DNA from: DASQLQ01 sp035629935
GTDB taxonomy: Bacteria > Actinomycetota > CADDZG01 > WHSQ01
DNA length: 45,709 nt
NCBI GenBank assembly: GCA_035629935.1
Contig: DASQLQ010000158.1
Coordinates: 1-45,709, forward strand
Direction: 5' to 3'
Shown here: piece by piece, positions 41,044 through 45,709 of the stretch
How the letters are laid out: the number at the start of each line of letters is the position of its first letter
Numbering within the stretch: position 1 is the first letter of the stretch
Notes under the pieces: model-generated
Told to the model about the DNA's origin: nothing
The model's database searches: none
The model's input: the letters and a program-made list of their open reading frames with translations, nothing else
Program-made: the position numbers and the translations under genes

Positions 41044-41834
41044 CTGCGGTATCCCATGATGCCGGCGTAGATCAAGCCGCCGCCGGCCCCGATGACGGCG
41101 GCCATCAACAGTGCCGCCAGCAATCCACCGATGGGGATGCCGGTGAAGATCCCCGGTTCCTTTGGCTCGTTCACGTCCACCGCAGCGGCCTGGTCCTGGT
41201 CATCACTTCGGTCGCGCTCTGGCCCGTTCTTCTGACGGTCGTTGGATCGTTCGTCCCGGCCCCCATCGCCACTTTGATCCCGATCGCGCCCAACCCCTCC
41301 GCCGCCGTTGGTGTCGGCTTGATCGGGGTCGTCGCTCGGGGGCGCATCGTCGGCACCGGTGGCGTCGTCAGTGTCGGCAGAGGAGTTGGGGGGCTGCTCA
41401 CGATCCCGTTCGCGCTCACGCGGTTCCTTGAGCTCGGCGGGTCCATCCCCAGGGCAAGGCTCGCCAGACGAAACCGTAAAGGTGAACTCTCCGCGGGTCA
41501 CGTGACTATCGGTGGCCGACGCGACATTGAAAGTCACCCGATAGGTCCCCGATCTGCCACCCGACATGCTCAAGTAGATCCGGTAGCCATCGTTTCGTGA
41601 ATCGCCGGCGTCGACCTGCTCGCCGCACTCATCGAATACCTCCATAAAGGACCCCGGGCCCGGAGGCTCTGTGAACTCGGCCCAGATCTGACTCGGAGCT
41701 GAGGACACCGATGACTCATCGGCCGGATCAGAGTTCTTATATGCAGCGTGCGCCGACGCGGGCGCGCTCGCGCCCCCAACGATCGCAAGAGCAACGACCG
41801 CAGTGGCGACGAGCCGAGCCCGATGACTGGTCAT
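41040..41834 (-). CDS. CopC-domain protein with acidic linker and membrane anchor
   Basis: 264 residues from ATG 41834, chosen for the signal peptide (about 1-28, VATAVVALAIVGGASAPASA). The CopC domain (about 29-130) begins HAAYKNSDPADESS with the N-terminal His and keeps a DSH at the second site (ATDSHVTRGEF). Two Cys (VFDECGEQVD and GEPCPG) should pair, as in the next gene. A long Asp/Arg/Gly-rich low-complexity linker (about 135-220) precedes a C-terminal membrane helix (GGLLAALLMAAVIGAGGGLI). A copper carrier tethered on a flexible stalk. Confidence 0.83.
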   Translation of the reverse strand: MTSHRARLVATAVVALAIVGGASAPASAHAAYKNSDPADESSVSSAPSQIWAEFTEPPGPGSFMEVFDECGEQVDAGDSRNDGYRIYLSMSGGRSGTYRVTFNVASATDSHVTRGEFTFTVSSGEPCPGDGPAELKEPRERERDREQPPNSSADTDDATGADDAPPSDDPDQADTNGGGGVGRDRDQSGDGGRDERSNDRQKNGPERDRSDDQDQAAAVDVNEPKEPGIFTGIPIGGLLAALLMAAVIGAGGGLIYAGIMGYRS

Positions 41835-41850
41835 CACCAACAGCCTAGGT

Positions 41851-42711
41851 CTAGTAGGCGCGTAATAGACCGAGGTCCGGAGCACGATCGAAGCAGACCT
41901 TCCCATCGCACTCCACCGCCTCGCTGGACGACTCGACCCACACGTCTACGTGAGCCACCAAGAGTTGCTTGGGCAGCTTGACCTTCAAGGTCGTGGCGTT
42001 GGGCGCCGCCATGCGCACCGACCCGGTCTCGTCACCCTCGATCGATTCGAGGTAGAGCTTCCACGTCCCCTTCTTGGTATTGCAGAGAGCGTTGCCGCTG
42101 AAGTCCGTGCTGCGGTCGGAGTTGGTGTCGAGCATCAGCCTCAGCCTGTCGTCGGTCTCGGCACCGTAGGCGGCGCAGTCGAGGGCCGCAGATGTCTTGA
42201 GGGTGACGAGACCGCCTCCCTTGACGACCTTCGAGCTCACCGACAGCAAGTCGGCACCCAGCTCGGTGTCCTTTTCCGCGTCCGTTCGCGCTGCCTTTGT
42301 GCAGGGGGTGCCGCTGGTCACGTTGAAATCGAGCACGCCCGATTGGGGCTCGCCGTCCGCGGCGGTCGCATACCAGTGGATCTCGTAGCGACCGGCTACT
42401 CCCCCCGCCGAGGAAACCGTGACGCTGGAATCCTGCATGTTGACGCTCGAGTCATTCTTGTCGACCTGCGCTCCACATGCATCGAATACCTCTAGACGCG
42501 CATCACTTATCTGCGCGGGGGCCGGCAGCTCCGGCTGGCCGAAACGAACCATGACCTGAGCGGGAGCCGCTTCTAGGCTCGAGCCGTCCTCGGGATTGCT
42601 CTCGGCGACGCTGGTGTGAGCCAGCGCTGCCTGGGTGAGACCGGCAAGAACGACGATGGCGCCAACGAGGGCGATCCCCGCCTTGATCCCTTTCCTGTTT
42701 CTGATCTTCAT
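41851..42711 (-). CDS. CopC-like secreted protein with altered copper site
   Basis: 286 residues, ATG with AAGGAG upstream. Signal peptide about 1-31 ending ALA before HTSVAESNPEDGSS, so the first CopC His is kept. At the second site ATAADGEPQSG has Glu where CopC proteins have His (SADGHPVSG). VFDACGAQVD and GTPCTK form a Cys pair shared with the previous protein. About 140-286 is an additional beta domain with four Cys (LDCAAYG, NALCNTKKGTW, VECDGKVCF). Perhaps binds Cu(I), another metal, or none. Confidence 0.8.
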   Translation of the reverse strand: MKIRNRKGIKAGIALVGAIVVLAGLTQAALAHTSVAESNPEDGSSLEAAPAQVMVRFGQPELPAPAQISDARLEVFDACGAQVDKNDSSVNMQDSSVTVSSAGGVAGRYEIHWYATAADGEPQSGVLDFNVTSGTPCTKAARTDAEKDTELGADLLSVSSKVVKGGGLVTLKTSAALDCAAYGAETDDRLRLMLDTNSDRSTDFSGNALCNTKKGTWKLYLESIEGDETGSVRMAAPNATTLKVKLPKQLLVAHVDVWVESSSEAVECDGKVCFDRAPDLGLLRAY

Positions 42712-42734
42712 CTGAATCTCCTTGGGTTCTTGGG

Positions 42735-43292
42735 TTAGCGCACGATGTAGCCCTGCGACGTCGTCATCGAATCGACGACCGGCGATACCGGGCCTGCGTG
42801 CTGGTGGATGTCGACATCACTGGAGCCATCGAGCCGAGCGCCGACGACGCGTGTTCCTTTAGAGGCGCCGATCTCGTTCAGCGGCACCCACAGGACCATG
42901 TAGCCCTGCTCGGCTTCGAAGCTTCCTTCGAGGATCGCGATCTGAGACAGTGCTCCACCCTGCACTTCGAACAAGGTGAAGAAGTGCGTGCCTGCGTCGG
43001 GGTGACCCTCGGCCACGAACGTGCGACCGGCGGACTTGAACGCCCACTCGATCCCGGCTTGGGGGTAGCTGCCCTGGACCGGGAGCATCCCGTTCAGCCC
43101 GAAGCGGACCTCGAGCCTGTCGCCCGCTCTACCTACCTTCAGATAAGTGAGGTCGACGGCGGGGGCCGCGTCGAATGCGGCATCGATGCCGATCTGTTTC
43201 ATCTTCGGTTCGGCTGCGACTGCTTGAGTACTGAGAGCCGTCGCTGCGAACACGGTGGCCACCATGCAGCGCAGCAACCGTGAATAAGTCAT
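42735..43292 (-). CDS. secreted protein of the copper operon, unknown fold
   Basis: 185 residues, ATG with GGAGG upstream. Signal peptide about 1-26 (CMVATVFAATALSTQAVA). The mature protein is beta-rich without Cys: DLTYLKVGRAGDRLEVRFGL, AGIEWAFKSAGRTFVAEGHP and SSDVDIHQHAGPVSP. The D-x-H-Q-H cluster near the C-terminus and scattered Met (MKQIG, GML, YMVLW) could bind metal. No family recognised. Lies between the four-helix paralogue B and the altered CopC gene, after a large hairpin. Confidence 0.72.
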   Translation of the reverse strand: MTYSRLLRCMVATVFAATALSTQAVAAEPKMKQIGIDAAFDAAPAVDLTYLKVGRAGDRLEVRFGLNGMLPVQGSYPQAGIEWAFKSAGRTFVAEGHPDAGTHFFTLFEVQGGALSQIAILEGSFEAEQGYMVLWVPLNEIGASKGTRVVGARLDGSSDVDIHQHAGPVSPVVDSMTTSQGYIVR

Positions 43293-43307
43293 TGGTTACC
43301 TCCATGA

Positions 43308-43362
43308 GCTATCTAAGAAGACGCTCCGCAAAGCGCGGGCGTCGGGTTGCTACTTAGATAGC
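43308..43362. promoter_or_regulatory. large stem-loop at a gene junction
   Basis: Outer arms GCTATCTAAG (43308-43317) and CTTAGATAGC (43353-43362) are perfect complements. Inside, GACGC/GCGTC and CCGC/GCGG pair around a 5-base loop. The structure covers the last codons and stop of the four-helix gene and ends 16 bases before the next start. No T-tract. Could be an attenuator, an mRNA-processing hairpin or a regulatory RNA element. Confidence 0.6.
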
Positions 43363-43940
43363 GCTGGCGGGCCGCGTAAGCCCGTGCCGCCGTCGGCGAG
43401 GACGAGCCGGCGGAGACCATGCACTGACGTCTTGGGATAGATGCGGAGAACGCCTCGGCGAGCCGCAAAGCGCGTGCGGCGCCGAACTGCTTCAACGGCT
43501 CCGGCGAACGTGGCCAGCAACAAGGCGCCGACAAGTGCAACGACGATCTGGAAAGCGAGGCCGAACTGAACGGCCGGCTCGGCGAGGATGTTCGTGAAAC
43601 CACCAGCGAACACGACGCGCTCGATCGATTCGAGTAGCAAGAAGGCGATCACCTGCAGCGGGATCATGCGCACGCCCGCCTGAGCGAAGAGTCGTAAGCC
43701 ACTGATCTCGGGCGAATGACGCTCGTCCATACGACGTCTCGTGTAACGAGAGAGAAGGAAAGCAGAGATCGCCGCAGCGAGCGCAACGACGTAGGTGAAG
43801 AGATCGTGGCCGGTCGCCTGCATCAGGTGGCCCTGGTGATGATCGTGTGAATGCGAAGCGGCCAGGAACCCGAGCCAGTGCGCAACGAGCACGCCGCCAC
43901 CAGCGAAGGCGGCGATGAGGGTCGTGCGGGCGCGTTTCAT
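43350..43940 (-). CDS. four-helix membrane protein with His-rich loop, paralogue B
   Basis: 196 residues from ATG 43940 (AGGATG eight bases upstream; ATG 43949 also possible). Same four-helix plan as the protein at 40483: helix 1 then ASHSHDHHQGHLMQATGHDL, FLLLESIERVVFAGG, ILAEPAVQFGLAFQIVVALV, and RGPPA near the end. The loop between helices 1 and 2 holds seven His, a strong metal-binding hint. A basic stretch (RRRTRFAARRG) follows helix 4. No named family recognised. Lies 10 bp downstream of thpR. Confidence 0.8.
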   Translation of the reverse strand: MKRARTTLIAAFAGGGVLVAHWLGFLAASHSHDHHQGHLMQATGHDLFTYVVALAAAISAFLLSRYTRRRMDERHSPEISGLRLFAQAGVRMIPLQVIAFLLLESIERVVFAGGFTNILAEPAVQFGLAFQIVVALVGALLLATFAGAVEAVRRRTRFAARRGVLRIYPKTSVHGLRRLVLADGGTGLRGPPALSK

Positions 43941-43950
43941 CGTGAGCATC

Positions 43951-44538
43951 CTAGATAAGGGGTTCTCCACTTCCGGCTCCGGTCCTCCCGCCCGCCCCCA
44001 AAGGCCACCGCTGAAGCGCCTCGTAGCGGGCTCCCCGGGGCGAAAGGTGGCTCCGGTAGAGCACGAGCTCGTTCAGCCCGAAGGGCTCGCCGGGCAGCTC
44101 CACGGTGGGCAACGGAGCGTCGAGGCGCCGGGGGGTCTTGAACCGGGCCAGGGTCAGGTGCGGCGTGAAAGCACGTTTCTCGGGCTCGAACCCAAGGGGC
44201 TCCAGAACCTGATCGAGCTGGGATGCCAGCCCGGCGAGCATGCCTACGGGGTCGAGCAAGCCGACCCACAGCACCCGCATTCGCTTGGTGCTGGGGAAAG
44301 TTCCGAGGTCGCCCAACGACAGGGTGCCCGGTGCATTAGCGATAGTCACCCCGGCCCCCGCTTCGACCACCCCTTCCAGCCGCTCCTCCGGAACGGATCC
44401 AAGGAACTTGAGGGTCACGTGCTGGTTCTCGATGGGCGCCCAGCGGCCATCGTCGAATAGGCGTCTCAGTGGGGCAACGGCAGCGTCCAGCCGTTCGAGA
44501 TGATCGGGCGGAAGGTCGGCCGCTACGAACAGCCGCAG
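43951..44538 (-). CDS. thpR: RNA 2',3'-cyclic phosphodiesterase, probable CTG start
   Basis: 195 residues if begun at CTG 44538. The LigT/2H fold needs two H-x-T motifs: QHVTLKFLG near residue 40 and PHLTLARF near 125. The first usable ATG/GTG/TTG (GTG 44418) would delete the first catalytic His. Upstream, the frame reads L-R-L-F-V-A-A-D-L-P-P-D-H-L, matching the family N-terminus MRLFVAxDLP with CTG as codon 1, and no ATG, GTG or TTG occurs before the in-frame TGA. AGGACG lies 10 bases upstream. The gene follows cinA by 13 bp, a common pairing. Confidence 0.85.
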   Translation of the reverse strand: MRLFVAADLPPDHLERLDAAVAPLRRLFDDGRWAPIENQHVTLKFLGSVPEERLEGVVEAGAGVTIANAPGTLSLGDLGTFPSTKRMRVLWVGLLDPVGMLAGLASQLDQVLEPLGFEPEKRAFTPHLTLARFKTPRRLDAPLPTVELPGEPFGLNELVLYRSHLSPRGARYEALQRWPLGAGGRTGAGSGEPLI

Positions 44539-44551
44539 GTTTTGGCTCGTC

Positions 44552-45709
44552 CTAACTGCTCCACAGGAGCAGACGTCGGCCGAGATCCAGTGCGGAAGTC
44601 ACGGCAACGGCTTGGATGTTCGCGCGGTCTCCATAACCGCGCACGTGACGCGCCTCTGTTCGACCCCCGTATGTGGCGGCGATGAAGATCGTGCCGACCG
44701 GCCTTCCCTCCTGCTCGGCCGGGCCGGCAACACCAGTGGCCGAGACGGCCAGGTCCGCCGAGAACTTTTGGGCCGCACCCTCGGCCAGAGCGCGGGCGGC
44801 TTCTTCGCTCACCGCGCCGGGTCCTTCGAGGATCGCCGGATCCACCCCGGCGACCCTTTGCTTCGCGGACGTGTCGTAAGTAACGAGAGATCCGAGGAAA
44901 TAGTCGCCCGAGCCCGACGCCGCGGTAAGTGCTGCGGCGATGAGCCCGCCGGTCAGGGATTCGGCAACTGCGATCGTGGCCTCGCGCTCGCGCAACATCT
45001 CGCCCAGTGCCTCGGCGACGCTCGAGTGATTGCCAACCACCGCGTTTTCGCCGAGGCGCACGCGGATCTCCTTCTCTACGGGCCCGATGAGGGCCAGTGA
45101 CTCGGCTTCACCTTTGCCCTTCGCTGTGATCCGCAACCGAACCTGTCCGGCGGAAGCGCGGTAAGCGATCGTCGGATTCGTCTGCGCTTCGACGACGTCC
45201 TGAATCAACTCGTGCGCCTTGGATTCGCCGAGACCAACAACGGTGATCTCTCGACTCACGATCGTCTGGCCGCCGCTTCGCTCCTTCAGGACAGGCATCA
45301 CGGACTTGTGCAGCATCGCGTTCATCTCCCAGGGCACTCCGGGCAGGGCGAACAAGATCTTCGAATCGAGCTCGACGATGAAGCCCGGCGCCGTTCCTTC
45401 CGGCGCGATCGGGCGTGCACCGGTGGGGAGGTCCGCCTGCCGCAGATTGCTGGCCGGCATCGTTCGTCCCAGACGGTCGAATATCTCTTTGATCTTCTTC
45501 TCCAATGTCGGGTCGCGGACCAACTCGGCTCCCAAGACCTCCGCTACCGCTTCACGGGTGATGTCGTCCGGTGTCGGCCCGAGCCCACCCGTGACGATCA
45601 CCGCGTCGGCGCGCTCGAGCGCTTGGCGGAACGTGGTCACCATGCGATCGAGGTTGTCGCCCACGACCGTGTGGAAATAGACGTCGATGCCGGCCGAGGC
45701 CAGAGCCTC
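44552..45709 (-). CDS. cinA: CinA-family protein, 5' end cut by window
   Basis: 385 visible residues; the frame is open to the window edge and about 25-30 N-terminal residues (MRAEVVAIGTELLLG-like) should lie outside. The MoCF domain shows IDVYFHTVVGDNLDRM, VIVTGGLGPTPDDITREA and LFALPGVPWEMNAML. The C-terminal deamidase-like domain shows IAVAESLTGGLIAAALT, SLVTYDTSAKQRV, GAVSEEAARALAEGA and VSATGVAGPAEQEGRPVGT. CinA has ADP-ribose pyrophosphatase and nicotinamide-mononucleotide deamidase activity. It leads the cinA-thpR-copper gene run. Confidence 0.95.
   Translation of the reverse strand, partial: EALASAGIDVYFHTVVGDNLDRMVTTFRQALERADAVIVTGGLGPTPDDITREAVAEVLGAELVRDPTLEKKIKEIFDRLGRTMPASNLRQADLPTGARPIAPEGTAPGFIVELDSKILFALPGVPWEMNAMLHKSVMPVLKERSGGQTIVSREITVVGLGESKAHELIQDVVEAQTNPTIAYRASAGQVRLRITAKGKGEAESLALIGPVEKEIRVRLGENAVVGNHSSVAEALGEMLREREATIAVAESLTGGLIAAALTAASGSGDYFLGSLVTYDTSAKQRVAGVDPAILEGPGAVSEEAARALAEGAAQKFSADLAVSATGVAGPAEQEGRPVGTIFIAATYGGRTEARHVRGYGDRANIQAVAVTSALDLGRRLLLWSS

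Overview
The window is GC-rich, densely packed bacterial DNA with no tRNA, rRNA, insertion sequence or CRISPR array that I can see. Several features point to a Gram-positive, probably actinobacterial, genome: an LPXTG-type surface protein, a DivIVA-family protein, a PMT-type protein mannosyltransferase, CopC/CopD and YcnI-like copper proteins, GTG/TTG (and apparently CTG) starts, and many ATGA-type stop/start overlaps. Taxonomy is inferred from gene content only.

Layout. (1) 1-3078: a tightly overlapping plus-strand operon of five small exported helical proteins (the first is cut by the window edge), followed by a membrane ICMT-like methyltransferase. (2) 3075-4939: a minus-strand NarX-type histidine kinase with a receiver-only response regulator. 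(3) 5053-7007: a secreted CHRD protein and a PhoX-like lipoprotein. (4) 7013-27647: a large surface-polysaccharide locus. It holds two FemAB/CelD-like acyltransferases, a DegT aminotransferase-like protein, an APH-type kinase, an ATP-grasp ligase, a nucleotidyltransferase/thymidylate-kinase-like fusion, a polysaccharide deacetylase, two GT4 and one GT2 glycosyltransferases, a flippase, an O-antigen-ligase/polymerase, a secreted GH-A glycosidase, a one-chain Wzz/tyrosine kinase, a DUF4012 protein, a DivIVA protein, an LPXTG protein and the priming sugar transferase.

(5) 27816-31850: an XRE-HTH/TPR regulator faces, across a short AT-rich divergent promoter region, a 56-residue secreted peptide gene. 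Beyond it lie a secreted subtilase, a small secreted protein and two tandem paralogous secreted miniproteins with the same C-X34-C core. This resembles the RRNPP peptide-signalling layout known from Firmicutes and is the best candidate for an undescribed system here. (6) 32015-35842: an ECF sigma factor overlapping a protein O-mannosyltransferase gene, then a secreted CocE-type hydrolase. (7) 35883-36229: an orphan Flp pilin gene and a 53-bp tandem repeat.

(8) 36226-45709: a minus-strand run cinA - thpR - 4TM protein - secreted protein - two CopC-like proteins - second 4TM paralogue - CopC/CopD fusion - YcnI - Ig-like membrane protein - polytopic membrane protein. This reads as a copper-handling operon behind cinA/thpR. 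Two of its members belong to one unnamed four-helix family with a His-rich loop ending in ATGH.

How parts may work together (inference): the polysaccharide locus has a nearly complete Wzx/Wzy-type pathway (priming transferase, glycosyltransferases, flippase, polymerase, chain-length kinase, trimming hydrolases). The TPR regulator lies directly upstream of the priming transferase on the same strand, so peptide control of polysaccharide synthesis is a plausible but untested link. The PMT and LPXTG genes suggest that surface glycoproteins are also made.
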